Below, piece after piece: positions 1 through 9,404 of a DNA stretch of 64,000 nt; within the stretch, counting starts at the first letter, position 1; every line of letters starts with the position of its first letter. A program made the position numbers and the translations under genes. The DNA comes from Martinezella rhizogenes (lineage in GTDB: Bacteria; Pseudomonadota; Alphaproteobacteria; Rhizobiales; Rhizobiaceae): contig NZ_SGNY01000001.1 of the NCBI RefSeq assembly GCF_007002745.1, positions 372,001-436,000 of the forward strand, in the 5' to 3' direction. The notes below the pieces were generated by a model. That model searched no databases and was not told where the DNA came from. It worked only from the letters and a program-made list of their open reading frames with translations.

Positions 1-47
1 TGCCGGGCCGGTCCTGGCCCCTTGAGACCATCATGTTGCGGAATGCA

Positions 48-81
48 TTACGCCGCCTTGATGGATATCAAGACGGCGTAA
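48..81. repeat. Imperfect 15-bp-arm inverted repeat downstream of pepN
   Basis: The arms TTACGCCGCCTTGAT and ATCAAGACGGCGTAA pair with a single G-T mismatch around a 4-nt centre. It lies about 40 bp past the pepN stop codon and probably acts as a transcript-end hairpin, although no T-run follows it on either strand. The apex reads TTGAT-N4-ATCAA, which happens to match an FNR box. Confidence 0.6.
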
Positions 82-119
82 CGGCATGTTCGAAAATGGT
101 GGCAAAGCGGAAGCTTGGC

Positions 120-2768
120 TTAGCCTTTCAGGATACGCCCGACAATGTCGCTCACATCCGTGGACAGGCCCTTGGCGTCGGCAATCGTCGACAGTGCGGC
201 CTTCGCGTGTTCGGCGCGGCTTGCCTCCAGAGACCGCCATGAACGCATGGAGGTGAGAATGCGCGCGGCAAGCTGCGGGTTGCGCTTGTCGATGGCGATG
301 ATCTGCTCCGCCAGGAACCGATAGGCTGCGCCGTCTGCGCGGTGGAAGCCGGTGGGGTTGGCAAAGGCCAGCGTGCCGACCAGCGAACGCACCCGGTTCG
401 GATTGGTGGCGATGAAATGTTTCGATTTCATCAGCGCCTTGATGCGATCAAGCGCGCCGTTGCCGGGAATGGCGGCCTGCAGCGAGAACCACTTGTCGAG
501 AACCAGCGCATTGTCGGCGAAGCGCGTTTCGAAAGCCGTAAGCGCTTCTTTCGTCTCGGCACTCTCGGGGAAACGCTGGGTCAATACGCTGAGCGCATGT
601 GCGAGATCGGTCATGTTGGTGGCGTCGGCATAGGCTTTTGCCGCGCGGGCAGGGGTTTCCTCGGCAAAGGCAAGGAAGCTGAGAGCGCCATTGCGAAGCG
701 AACGGCGTCCGGCACTGTCCGCATCCGGACTGTAGGCCTCGCCGTTACCCGACGCTTCCGCAAGCTGCCTGAAGGTTTCAAGCCCGGCTGTTGCGATCGC
801 CTTTATCGTGGCGTTGCGCGCCTTGTGAATGGCGTCCGGATCGGTATTGCCACCCAGTTCGCGAGCGATATCCGTTTCGCTTGGCAGCGCCAGCGCCTGT
901 GCGCGGAAAGCGGGTTCGAGCGAGGAATCGCCGACGATTTCAATAAGCGTTGCGATGAGCTCGGCGTCCGTGCGCACTTCACCGCCATTCTGCACCGCTT
1001 TGGTGGCGGCAATCAGTGCTGGCAAGGCAAGATCGGTCAGCGCCTGAAAACGGGCAAACATATCCGTCTCGTGCCGGGCGATCTGCACCAGATCGGCGGC
1101 GTTCTGCTCGAAATGCAGATTGACCGGCGCCGAGAAGCTGCGATTGATCGACAGCACGGGCCGCGAGGAAATGCCGGAGAAGGAGAAGGTCTGGTTGCGC
1201 TCGGTCAGGTGCAGCACGCCATCCCGATATTCGCCGCCGGCGACTGCCTGTGGCTCGGCGATCTGACCATTGTCGAGAATAAGCGCCAGCGACAGCGGGA
1301 TGTGCCGTGGCTGTTTTACCGGCTGGCCGGGTGTCGGCGCCACGGTCTGTTCCAGCGTCAGGCTGAACGTCGCCTTGCCGGCATCATAAGCGGAGGAGAC
1401 GGAGACCAGCGGCGTGCCGGCCTCGGTGTACCATAGCGAAAACTGCGACAGATCGCGGCCGCTGGCATCGGCAAAGCTCTTGACGAAATCTTCAACCGTC
1501 GCCGCTTCGCCGTCATGACGTTCGAAATAAAGGTCCATGCCCTTCTTGAAATCGTCAGCACCGAGGATCGTGGCGATCATGCGGGTGACTTCGGCGCCCT
1601 TTTCATAAACGGTCGTCGTGTAGAAATTGTTGATTTCGCGGTAAGTGTCTGGGCGTGGCGGATGCGCCAGCGGACCGGAATCCTCCGGAAATTGCTCCGA
1701 TTTCAGATGGCGCACATCGGCGATGCGCTTGACCGGGCGCGAGCGCATGTCGGCGGAAAATTCCTGGTCGCGATAGACCGTCAGGCCTTCCTTCAGGCAC
1801 AGCTGGAACCAGTCGCGGCAGGTGATGCGGTTGCCGGTCCAGTTGTGGAAATATTCATGCGCGATGATGCGCTCGATATTGGCGTAGTCCGCGTCAGAGG
1901 CGGTTTCCGGGTCAGCCAGCACGAATTTGTCGTTGAAGACGTTGAGACCCTTGTTCTCCATCGCCCCCATGTTGAAATCGGATACGGCGACGATCATGAA
2001 GATATCGAGGTCGTATTCGCGGCCGAAACGCTCTTCGTCCCATTTCATCGAACGCTTCAGCGCGTCCATGGCATAGGCCGCACGCGGCTCCTTGCCGTGC
2101 TCGACATAAATCTTCAGCGCCACTTCACGACCGGAGAAGGTGGTAAACGTGTCTTCCACCACGCCGAGATCACCGGCGACGAGCGCGAAGAGATAGCTGG
2201 GTTTCGGATGCGGATCGAACCAGGCGGCAAAGTGACGGCCCTCGTCGTAATTGCCGCCACCGAGGAAATTGCCGTTCGACAAAAGCAGCGGATTGCCTTC
2301 CTTCGCCGCGATGATCGTCACCGTATAGGGCGCCAGAACATCGGGACGGTCGGGGAAATAGGTGATGCGGCGGAAACCTTCCGCCTCGCATTGGGTGCAA
2401 TAAACGCCATTGGTGCGGTAAAGCCCCATCAGCTGCGTATTGACCTGCGGATTGATGTAATTGGTGACGCAGATCTCGAAGGGCGTTTCCGCCGGCAGAT
2501 CACGGATGGTCAGGCTGTCGGGCGTAGCGTCATATTGGCTGGCGGGGATCTCGACCTGATCGAGCAGCAGGCCCGAAAGCGTCAGCTCATCACCATCGAG
2601 AACAAGCGGTGCCTGTGAATCGACGCCTTCGCGTCGGTGAAAGATCAGACGGGCTTCGACCTTGGTATTCTTGGGGTCGAGTTCGAAGGTGAGATCCACC
2701 CGCTCCAGAACGAAATCGGTGGGGCGGTAATCTGCCAGGTGAACGATCTGGCCCGTGTCTGTTCGCAT
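120..2768 (-). CDS. pepN: Aminopeptidase N (M1 zinc metallopeptidase)
   Basis: A cytosolic metallopeptidase that removes N-terminal residues from peptides. The 882-residue length fits the bacterial PepN branch. The substrate-recognition motif GAMEN is at residues 268-272, and the zinc site HEYFH is at 304-308 with the third ligand Glu327, so all catalytic residues are present. The N-terminal beta domain precedes the catalytic thermolysin-like domain, and a long helical C-terminal domain follows. The gene is transcribed alone, divergently from the DMT transporter at 3214, and ends at an inverted repeat. Start chosen at the first Met, directly before the conserved beta-domain sequence. Identity is seen in the sequence; in vivo substrates are not inferable. 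Confidence 0.97.
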   Translation of the reverse strand: MRTDTGQIVHLADYRPTDFVLERVDLTFELDPKNTKVEARLIFHRREGVDSQAPLVLDGDELTLSGLLLDQVEIPASQYDATPDSLTIRDLPAETPFEICVTNYINPQVNTQLMGLYRTNGVYCTQCEAEGFRRITYFPDRPDVLAPYTVTIIAAKEGNPLLLSNGNFLGGGNYDEGRHFAAWFDPHPKPSYLFALVAGDLGVVEDTFTTFSGREVALKIYVEHGKEPRAAYAMDALKRSMKWDEERFGREYDLDIFMIVAVSDFNMGAMENKGLNVFNDKFVLADPETASDADYANIERIIAHEYFHNWTGNRITCRDWFQLCLKEGLTVYRDQEFSADMRSRPVKRIADVRHLKSEQFPEDSGPLAHPPRPDTYREINNFYTTTVYEKGAEVTRMIATILGADDFKKGMDLYFERHDGEAATVEDFVKSFADASGRDLSQFSLWYTEAGTPLVSVSSAYDAGKATFSLTLEQTVAPTPGQPVKQPRHIPLSLALILDNGQIAEPQAVAGGEYRDGVLHLTERNQTFSFSGISSRPVLSINRSFSAPVNLHFEQNAADLVQIARHETDMFARFQALTDLALPALIAATKAVQNGGEVRTDAELIATLIEIVGDSSLEPAFRAQALALPSETDIARELGGNTDPDAIHKARNATIKAIATAGLETFRQLAEASGNGEAYSPDADSAGRRSLRNGALSFLAFAEETPARAAKAYADATNMTDLAHALSVLTQRFPESAETKEALTAFETRFADNALVLDKWFSLQAAIPGNGALDRIKALMKSKHFIATNPNRVRSLVGTLAFANPTGFHRADGAAYRFLAEQIIAIDKRNPQLAARILTSMRSWRSLEASRAEHAKAALSTIADAKGLSTDVSDIVGRILKG

Positions 2769-3213
2769 GACTGTTCCTGAATAACTTAGCGTGGTCTTCC
2801 CGCCATCATGTCGTCATAAGGCCGGGATGTAAAATAGGTGGAGTATTCGTCACGTTCATGTGCGCATCGGAGGACATTCTGTCCCGCCATAAAGGCTTTA
2901 CCGGCCATGCAGACGATCCTCCCCCGCCGCCGGACCCATGGACCATCGCAGCAAATGTTGAACGATTACTGAAATTATATTTTATTTTCTTCAAATTTTA
3001 GCGCATGTCGCTTTGATCTGACGCGAGGCCGAAAACGCGAAAGCAATTCTTTGCCGTCACCAAATCAACCGAATTCATGGGTGAATAACATTTTTTGATG
3101 TAAAGGCCGGGAGGAATGTTCTAGCCTTGCGCAAATCCAATTCCCCTGCGTCGTCCTCCCCGCATGAAAATTTACCGATGGCGTGTTTGCGCAGCCGATA
3201 TGAGTAACTGCCA
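2769..3213. other. Divergent intergenic region pepN / DMT transporter
   Basis: 445 bp without a supportable gene. It holds an AT-rich patch around 2960-3000 (likely promoter-bearing) and must contain the promoters of both divergent genes. No clear operator palindrome was seen. Confidence 0.5.
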
Positions 3214-4152
3214 ATGAACGCCGAACCGACCAATCCCTTCCGCGGGATCAGCATGAAGCTGGTTTCGGTTGGCTTTTTTCTTGTCATGCAGACCTGTATC
3301 AAGGCCGCCGGTCCCGATGTGCCGGCCGGCCAGATCACCTTCTTCCGCTCCGCCTTCGCCATTATCCCGATTGTCGTTTATCTCGCCTGGCTGCATGCGC
3401 TGACCAGCGCGCTGCACACCAACAATCTTCTCGGCCATTTCAAACGCGGTTTTCTCGGCATCCTCTCCATGGCCTGCGGCTTTTACGGGCTGACCATGCT
3501 GCCGCTGCCGGAGTTTATCGCCATCGGTTATGCATCGCCGCTACTGGCCGTCGTCTTTGCCGCTTTCATCCTGCATGAGAAGGTGCGCGTCTATCGCTGG
3601 AGCGCGGTGTTCGTCGGCATGATGGGCGTGCTGGTGATTTTGTGGCCGAAGATGACGCTTCTGCGCGAAGGCGGTTTTGCCGCCGGTGAGGGCCTGGGGG
3701 CGATTGCCGTGCTGTGTGGCGCGGCGCTGGGCGGCCTGGCGATGATCCAGGTGCGGCAATTGGTCGATACCGAAAAAACGCCGACCATCGTGCTCTATTT
3801 TTCGCTCACCGCCACCCTGCTGTCGCTGGTGAGCGTGCCCTTCGGCTGGAGCGCGCTGACGATGACGCAGGCCATGCTGCTGATCACCAGCGGCATCTGC
3901 GGCGGCGTTGCGCAAATCTTCCTGACGGAGAGCTACCGCCATGCCGAAGTCTCGGTCATCGCACCCTTCGAATACAGCTCCATCGTCTTCGGGATCGCAG
4001 TTTCCTACATTCTGTTCGGAGACATCCCCACGCTCACCATGCTGATCGGCACGGCGATCGTCATCCTTGCCGGTATATTCATCATCTTCCGCGAGCATCA
4101 GCTGGGTCTGGCAAGACGGGCAGCCCGCAAGGCCTCTACGCCGCAGGGGTGA
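3214..4152 (+). CDS. DMT-superfamily (EamA) transporter
   Basis: A 312-residue inner-membrane protein made of two EamA repeats with about ten hydrophobic helices, the architecture of drug/metabolite exporters of the RhaT/EamA type. The first repeat begins at about residue 12 after a short cytoplasmic tail; the second begins near residue 160. The C-terminus is basic, which fits a cytoplasmic end. Family membership is clear from hydropathy and from motifs such as the proline-glutamate pair in 'PLPEFIAIGYASP' in helix 4. The substrate cannot be told from the sequence. It is monocistronic, with a repeat-bearing intergenic region downstream. Confidence 0.85.
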   Translation: MNAEPTNPFRGISMKLVSVGFFLVMQTCIKAAGPDVPAGQITFFRSAFAIIPIVVYLAWLHALTSALHTNNLLGHFKRGFLGILSMACGFYGLTMLPLPEFIAIGYASPLLAVVFAAFILHEKVRVYRWSAVFVGMMGVLVILWPKMTLLREGGFAAGEGLGAIAVLCGAALGGLAMIQVRQLVDTEKTPTIVLYFSLTATLLSLVSVPFGWSALTMTQAMLLITSGICGGVAQIFLTESYRHAEVSVIAPFEYSSIVFGIAVSYILFGDIPTLTMLIGTAIVILAGIFIIFREHQLGLARRAARKASTPQG

Positions 4153-4213
4153 AGTCGCCATTTCCCCGATATGTTCCGTTGAAGTTGATGACGACGGGTA
4201 TTTCTTCTCTCGG

Positions 4214-4299
4214 CGTCATCCTCGGCCTGTCCCGAGGATCTGCCAACGTTTTGATTTTGTTGAGGTGATTAGATCCTCGGGTCAAGCCCGAGGATGACG
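4214..4299. repeat. Inverted-repeat element (CGTCATCCTCGG arms)
   Basis: The outer arms CGTCATCCTCGG and CCGAGGATGACG are each half of a smaller stem (CCTCGG...CCGAGG). The same arm sequence recurs at 19915-19988, so this is a dispersed element and not a gene-specific terminator. Confidence 0.8.
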
Positions 4300-4530
4300 T
4301 CGCGGGAAACATTCGTCCCTTGCGCCCTCAATCTCGATGTCATGAGCGTGCAGAAATCTGAACCGGACAACACCACGAAAAGCCCGGGGATGACGTCAGA
4401 GTATTTGGCAAGGCTCTTAACCTCGCCGTCTCTCTCAGCAAAACGCACAAAAGCAAAAGGCGCCTTCCCGAAGAAAGACGCCAGCGCGCAATCATATATG
4501 TGGACCAGCTTGATACTGGCCTGAATGCTC

Positions 4531-4722
4531 TCAGCGCTCGCGGAAATCCGCAAAGACAGCCGAAGGACGCGTCACGCGGACCTGCTGCATGGCAGCGCGT
4601 GCGGTCATCTGTTCGTTAGCGGCAGCGCCGAAACGATGGTAACCCTGACTGGAGCGTGGGCCGAGGCCCGCCAGACGGAGCGTTTCAAAGCCGGAATGTA
4701 CCGGACGGAAGCGAGTGGTCAT
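4531..4722 (-). CDS. Small hypothetical protein (63 aa)
   Basis: I do not recognise this protein. It is 63 residues, rich in Arg, Ala and Gln, with no signal peptide or membrane helix. Support is modest: a possible ribosome-binding site (AAGGAA) lies about 10 nt before the ATG, and it occupies a gap between two well-supported genes. It could equally be a chance open frame in a 720-bp intergenic region; the rest of that gap (4300-4530 and 4723-4873) shows nothing else I can support. Confidence 0.35.
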   Translation of the reverse strand: MTTRFRPVHSGFETLRLAGLGPRSSQGYHRFGAAANEQMTARAAMQQVRVTRPSAVFADFRER

Positions 4723-4873
4723 TGCCTTGGTTCCTTAAACCGAATTCCTCCCAAGACACTGCGGTATATCGCAGCGCAGCATGGATTCGGCAAGCTCGCC
4801 AAATGCGTCGCTGTTATGCGAATTGCGCATGGCTTTTTTCATAATTCGTTTACACTGAGCAATAATAAGGCAA

Positions 4874-5785
4874 TCAGCCTTGCGTAACCTTGGCCTGAAA
4901 CGCCAATAAATCCTGCCATGCCAATGACTTGGAGGCAGGCGCGTTCAAAAGTTCCTGCGGGTGCAGGCTGGCCAGCGCCGGCAAAACAAGATGTCCGGCT
5001 GCGACATCACGCCACTGTCCGCGCAGCGTATGGATCGTTCCGGTGCCGCCGAAGAAGAAACGTGCGGTGAAGTTGCCAAGAAGCAACAGGTGTTTCGGCT
5101 CCGCCAGCGCGATCTGGCGCTCGATGAAGGGCCGGCAGATATCCATTTCGGCTTGAGTCGGCGGACGGTTGCCCGGCGGCCGCCACGGCACGACATTGCC
5201 GAGCATGATGTTGCCGCGTTCAAGGCCGATTGCTGAAAGCATACGGTCGAGCAAAAGTCCGGTCTTGCCGGCAAATGGCAGGCCTTCGCGGTCGTCATCG
5301 GCATCCGGCATGGGACCTATGACCATGATGGCGGATGAGGGATCGCCTTCGGTGAAGATCGTGCTGCGCGCGCTGTTCTTGAGATTGCAGCCGCTGAACC
5401 CTTCCAGCGCGGTTTTCAGCTCGGCAAGCGACCTTGCGCTTTCAGCGGCAAAACGCGCTGCCGCCACGGCCTGTTCGTCCGGCATCGCAACATTCTGCTG
5501 AACCGCGGGGGCGGGTGGCGCGCCGCGTGCCGGTGTCTGGCGTTTCGGCTGCTGCTGCGGCGAGTGTTGAGGTGTATCGCCGCCGCGTTCCATCGGCCGC
5601 TGGCTTGGCTGGCGCGCGGCTGCGCCCGCCTCCTGTCCCTGTGTCGGCCGGGCAGGGCGGGCGGCGGCAAATTCGGCGAAACGGTCGAGCGGCTGGTCTT
5701 CCAGCAGCCAGTCCACGCCCGCATCCGCATGGAAATGCAGGAGGGCGGCAAGTTCGGCCGGGGAAAGGTCGTGGGCGGCGATCAT
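4874..5785 (-). CDS. Uracil-DNA glycosylase superfamily protein, family 4-like
   Basis: Predicted to remove uracil from DNA in base-excision repair. Of 303 residues, the first ~120 are a low-complexity Pro/Gln/Ala-rich linker after a short helical head; the UDG fold follows. Family-4 landmarks are visible: the REGLPF/GKTG region (166-176), WRPPGNRPPT (201-210), CRPF (217-220) and the motif-B-like HPQELL (275-280). Two departures are notable. Motif A, usually GEAPG or GEGPG in this family, reads GPMPD (157-161). Only two of the four iron-sulfur cysteines (Cys133, Cys217) remain, the third being replaced in VVPWRPP. The fold assignment is sound; activity is inferred with reservation. Confidence 0.82.
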   Translation of the reverse strand: MIAAHDLSPAELAALLHFHADAGVDWLLEDQPLDRFAEFAAARPARPTQGQEAGAAARQPSQRPMERGGDTPQHSPQQQPKRQTPARGAPPAPAVQQNVAMPDEQAVAAARFAAESARSLAELKTALEGFSGCNLKNSARSTIFTEGDPSSAIMVIGPMPDADDDREGLPFAGKTGLLLDRMLSAIGLERGNIMLGNVVPWRPPGNRPPTQAEMDICRPFIERQIALAEPKHLLLLGNFTARFFFGGTGTIHTLRGQWRDVAAGHLVLPALASLHPQELLNAPASKSLAWQDLLAFQAKVTQG

Positions 5786-5828
5786 GGGGGGAAATTATCC
5801 CATGTTCCCCGCCCGGGGAACCCGTAAA

Positions 5829-7127
5829 TCACGCTGTCCAGCGCTGAATGTCACCGCTTTCGCCGATCATCGCCAGACCATGGGCAATCGAGAGCAGCTC
5901 GCCGCCGCTTTCGATCCGGTCAGCATCGAAACGCCGGGTGAAAAGCTCCCGCACCGCGGGTACGAAGGAGGTGCCGCCGGTCAGGAACACCTTGTCGATG
6001 GCTTCGGGAGCCACCTGCGTTTTTTCCAGCACCTCGTCCAGTGCGCCTTCGATCTTGGCGAGATCGTCGGCGATCCAGCCGTTGAAATCGCTGCGTTTCA
6101 CCATCTTGCGCCCGGCCTTGCCGAGCGGCGTGAAGTTGAACTCCGCTTCTTCCGCCGAAGAAAGCGCCATCTTGGTGGCGGAAATTGCCTGATAGAGCGG
6201 GTATCCCTCGTCATGGTCAACGAGATCGACGAAGAGTTCGAGCTTTTCCGGCTCCAGCGCCGAGCGCACCAGCGATTTAAGCGCCGTGAATTCCTTGGAT
6301 GTCTTGAAGATCGACAGCTGGTTCCAGCGACCGAAATTCACGTAATAACCGGAGGGCACGTCCAGCACCTTGTCGAAGCTCTTGAACTTGCTGCCCTTGC
6401 CGATCTCGGGCGAGACCAGATTGTCGATCATCCGGAAGTCGAAATGATCGCCCGCCACACCGACGCCGGAATGGCCGATGGGGGTGGCGGAAAGCTTGCC
6501 GGCATGGGTCTCGAAACGGATCAGCGAATAGTCGGTGGTGCCGCCGCCAAAATCCGCCACCAGCACATTGGCGTCCTTCTTCAGGCTCTGGGCGAAATAA
6601 TAGGCGGCTGCCACCGGCTCATAGACATAATGGATTTCCGGAAAGCCAGCGCGCGTCAGCGCCTCGTTGTAGCGGGAAAGCGCCAGCGCTTCGTCCGGAT
6701 TGCTGCCGGCGAAACGCACCGGCCGGCCGGCAATGACGGTCGAGACGTCGCCTGGCCATTCGTCACCCGCATAGGTTTTCAGCTTGCGCAGGAACACCTC
6801 CATCAGATCCTCGAAGCTCTGGCGCTTGGCGAAGATCAGCGTGCCCTGAAACAGCGGCGAGGCGGCAAATGTCTTGATCGACTGCAAAAAGCGACAATCG
6901 CCGGCATTGTCGATGAACTGCCGGATGGCGGCGTGGCCCGCTTCCACATGCAGCGCGGCGGCACCGAGGCCGGCATCCTTCATGAAGGAGAGCGCCGTGC
7001 GCATGCTGTCATCCGTGCCGGCGTTGCTGGTGAAACGCATGGAATGGCTGTCGCCGCCACCGTTGGAAAGAGCCATGACCGTGTTGGTCGTGCCGAAATC
7101 GAGGCCAAGTGCCCGCTTTTGCGTCAT
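5829..7127 (-). CDS. Hsp70-family protein, YegD type
   Basis: A 432-residue actin-fold ATPase related to DnaK but close to E. coli YegD in length, so it lacks the full peptide-binding and lid domains of DnaK. Phosphate-binding loops are visible: DFGTTNT (10-16), the connecting EPVAAA (170-175), DFGGGTTD (192-199) and LTGGTSF near residue 400. I start it at the Met at 7127: AAGGA lies 7 nt upstream, and the longer in-frame extension to 7433 is arginine/proline-rich and unlike the family. It is transcribed divergently from the diguanylate cyclase. The client and role of YegD proteins are poorly known. Confidence 0.9.
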   Translation of the reverse strand: MTQKRALGLDFGTTNTVMALSNGGGDSHSMRFTSNAGTDDSMRTALSFMKDAGLGAAALHVEAGHAAIRQFIDNAGDCRFLQSIKTFAASPLFQGTLIFAKRQSFEDLMEVFLRKLKTYAGDEWPGDVSTVIAGRPVRFAGSNPDEALALSRYNEALTRAGFPEIHYVYEPVAAAYYFAQSLKKDANVLVADFGGGTTDYSLIRFETHAGKLSATPIGHSGVGVAGDHFDFRMIDNLVSPEIGKGSKFKSFDKVLDVPSGYYVNFGRWNQLSIFKTSKEFTALKSLVRSALEPEKLELFVDLVDHDEGYPLYQAISATKMALSSAEEAEFNFTPLGKAGRKMVKRSDFNGWIADDLAKIEGALDEVLEKTQVAPEAIDKVFLTGGTSFVPAVRELFTRRFDADRIESGGELLSIAHGLAMIGESGDIQRWTA

Positions 7128-7536
7128 CGCCATATCCTTGTCGCCGAAAAAATATTCGCCCGGCCCTTGGGTGGCCCGGCGTGAAAATAAGGGATGCCTT
7201 TGGCGTCCCGATGTCAGAGGAGGGCGGTTGATTGCACAGGGCAGATGGAATGGCAAGCGCCGGCCCGCCGTTTTTCGGCCAATTGCTGCCGGGCGGCCTG
7301 TCCCCTTTGTCTGAAGGGGGCTGGGGAAACATCGACAGGGGGAGCGGGTGGTAAACGATTTGCTCATGCGCCAATGAAAGAATGCGATAGTTTTCGGCAA
7401 TATCTTTAGGGGTTTGTGGTTATAATGGCGCAAATCAGAAGATTAGGTGGCGAGGCATATTTTATACTCAAAGAATATAAATCGAAGCTCCCTGTATTGT
7501 GTTTCACCTGTTGCCCTTCCCAACCCGGAAAATTTG
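7128..7536. other. Divergent intergenic region Hsp70 / diguanylate cyclase
   Basis: About 409 bp. A TATAAT hexamer near 7420 on the plus strand could be the -10 box for the GGDEF gene. Nothing else supportable was seen. Confidence 0.4.
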
Positions 7537-8514
7537 ATGCCCCGCAAGATCACCGACTCCCTCCTGGAAGACGTACCGCTGGACTGTCCCGAGTCGGTGC
7601 GGGGCGAGATTGCGGTTTTCAACCGGCAGCTTCTCAATCTCATGGAAGCATCGCAGCAGGGTTATGCGCTTTTTGACGGCGGTGATGAGTTGCGTTTCGC
7701 CAATACGGTTTTTCGCAAGGCGCTCGGCATCGGGCCGGCTGATTTCCCGAGTTGGGTGGACCTCATGCGTAGCGGGTATCGAAGCTCCACCGGCACCGCC
7801 ATTGAAACCGCCGATTTCGAGCTTTGGCTGCGTTCCGCCAGAACACGGCGCGGCAAGCTGCCCTTCCGCACCATTGAGACCGGTCTCAATGACGGGCGCT
7901 GGGTGCTGACGACTGAAACGACGTTGCCGGGCGGCTGGATGCTGTGCGTCGTCACCGATATTTCCGAACTCGGCATCGAATTGCGCGATCTCAGACAGGA
8001 GCGCGACAGGGCGTTGAAGTCGGCGCTGAGCGACGAACTGACCGGACTCGGCAACCGTCGTTACGCCATGGATAGCCTCAATCACATGCTCGGCCCCAAC
8101 AAGGCGCAGGCGCTTGCCGTCATCATCATGGATATCGATCACTTCAAGTCGGTGAATGATCGCTTCGGACATGCCTACGGCGATCTGGTTCTCAAGGATT
8201 TCGCCGCGCGGCTTTCCGCGAGCGTTGGGCGCGATGATCTTGTCGGCCGGATCGGCGGAGAGGAGTTCCTGCTGGTCCTCAGCGGTTCGCGGATGCATAT
8301 CGCCGAGACTGTCATGCGGGGGCTGCTGTCGTCGCTGGCGGATGCGTCACCGCTCGGGGATATGCCGGATTTTCGTTATAGTTGTTCGGCCGGCATCGCC
8401 TTTGCCAATCCCGGCGAGAGCGCCAGCGATGTTCTGCGCCGCGCCGACACGGCTCTTTACGAGGCCAAGAACACCGGCCGAAACCGCTTCGTGATCTACG
8501 AAACGGTTTCCTGA
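7537..8514 (+). CDS. PAS-like/GGDEF diguanylate cyclase
   Basis: Predicted to make c-di-GMP from two GTP. Of 325 residues, an N-terminal PAS-like sensory region (about 25-140) is followed by a short coiled coil (about 145-163) and a GGDEF domain. The active-site signature is GGEEF at 240-244, with the metal-binding Asp199 in MDIDHFK. The product-inhibition site, normally RxxD ending five residues before GGDEF, reads G-R-D-D here, so the canonical Arg is displaced and feedback inhibition may be weak. Start chosen at 7537, preceded by GGAA at a good distance; a 30-residue upstream extension is possible. No membrane segment, so cytoplasmic. Confidence 0.9.
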   Translation: MPRKITDSLLEDVPLDCPESVRGEIAVFNRQLLNLMEASQQGYALFDGGDELRFANTVFRKALGIGPADFPSWVDLMRSGYRSSTGTAIETADFELWLRSARTRRGKLPFRTIETGLNDGRWVLTTETTLPGGWMLCVVTDISELGIELRDLRQERDRALKSALSDELTGLGNRRYAMDSLNHMLGPNKAQALAVIIMDIDHFKSVNDRFGHAYGDLVLKDFAARLSASVGRDDLVGRIGGEEFLLVLSGSRMHIAETVMRGLLSSLADASPLGDMPDFRYSCSAGIAFANPGESASDVLRRADTALYEAKNTGRNRFVIYETVS

Positions 8515-8535
8515 CGGGTGCATGCGTGGCGGCTG

Positions 8536-9324
8536 TCAGTTTGACTTCGCCGCGCCGCCATCCACCCGCAGCATCGTGCCGGTGATATAGCTTGCCGGCA
8601 CCGAGCAGAGGAAAGCGCCGGCGGCGGCAAATTCTTCCACCGTGCCGAGACGACCGGCCGGAATGCTCTTGACCGAAGCTTCACGGATTTCTTCGACGCT
8701 CTTGCCCAGGCGCTTGGCGTTGGCGCCATCCAGCTCGTCGATGCGGTCGGTGTGGATGCGACCGGGCAGAAGCAGGTTGGAAGTGATGCCGAAACCGGCC
8801 ACTTCGCTGGACAATGTCTTGCTCCAGCCCACCAGCGCGCCGCGCAGGGTGTTGGAGAGCGCCAGATTGGCGATGGGTTCGAACACGCCGGATGAGGCGA
8901 CGGTCAGGATGCGGCCGAAACCCTGTTCCTTCATCTGCGGCAACAGCGCATTGGTGAGCGTGATGACCCGCAGCACCATCGACTGGAAGAAGGTGTCGAG
9001 CTTCTCAGTCGTCATTTCCTGAGTGAGACCCGGCGTCGGGCCGCCGGTATTGTTGACGAGAATATCGATGCCGCCAAGCTTGTCCTTGACGGCTTCAACC
9101 ATGGCCTCGACGAAATTGTCATCGGCCAGATCACCCCACACCCAGTCGGCCTTGCCCTTGCCGAGCGCGTTGATCGCCTTGCAATTCGCCTCCAGTTTTT
9201 CGCCGCTTCTGCCGACGAGAAGAACATTTGCGCCTTCCTTGGCGAGCGCCGTGGCAATGCCCAGCCCAAGGCCGCGAGAAGAGGCGAGAACGAGGGCGCG
9301 TTTGCCGGAAATGCCGAAATCCAT
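8536..9324 (-). CDS. Atypical SDR-family oxidoreductase (no catalytic Tyr)
   Basis: A 262-residue Rossmann-fold protein of the FabG-like short-chain dehydrogenase family. The nucleotide-binding loop is ASSRGLGLG (14-22) and NNTGG (91-95) is present. Where the S-x12-Y-x3-K triad should lie (about 144-162) the sequence reads LALSNTLRG: the Ser (144/145) is there, but no Tyr occurs and Arg161 stands near the Lys position. This is a recurring subfamily rather than a point mutation, as the surrounding residues are coherent. It may use another proton donor or may not be a redox enzyme. It is divergent from the CDF-like gene with an 80-bp gap. Confidence 0.85.
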   Translation of the reverse strand: MDFGISGKRALVLASSRGLGLGIATALAKEGANVLLVGRSGEKLEANCKAINALGKGKADWVWGDLADDNFVEAMVEAVKDKLGGIDILVNNTGGPTPGLTQEMTTEKLDTFFQSMVLRVITLTNALLPQMKEQGFGRILTVASSGVFEPIANLALSNTLRGALVGWSKTLSSEVAGFGITSNLLLPGRIHTDRIDELDGANAKRLGKSVEEIREASVKSIPAGRLGTVEEFAAAGAFLCSVPASYITGTMLRVDGGAAKSN

Positions 9325-9404
9325 GGGGTTTGTCCTGTCTTGTGAGGAGTGTCTGTGCTGTTTATAGGAAGGTGGCGTCCGCTTTTGAAGGTCAAATACA
9401 CGTC

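Noticed and set aside
53..70. FNR-box-like TTGAT-N4-ATCAA near the window start
   Set aside because: It is the apex of a longer palindrome downstream of pepN, with no promoter or gene start nearby in the window, so a hairpin is the simpler reading.
342..2618. Long open frames on the plus strand opposite pepN
   Set aside because: They mirror the codon structure of pepN on the other strand, have no ribosome-binding sites and their composition (Arg/Gly/His-rich) is that of antisense shadows.
4269..4553. 94-codon minus-strand frame in the gap after the DMT gene
   Set aside because: Starts inside a non-coding stretch, ends in the inverted-repeat element and has no Shine-Dalgarno sequence.
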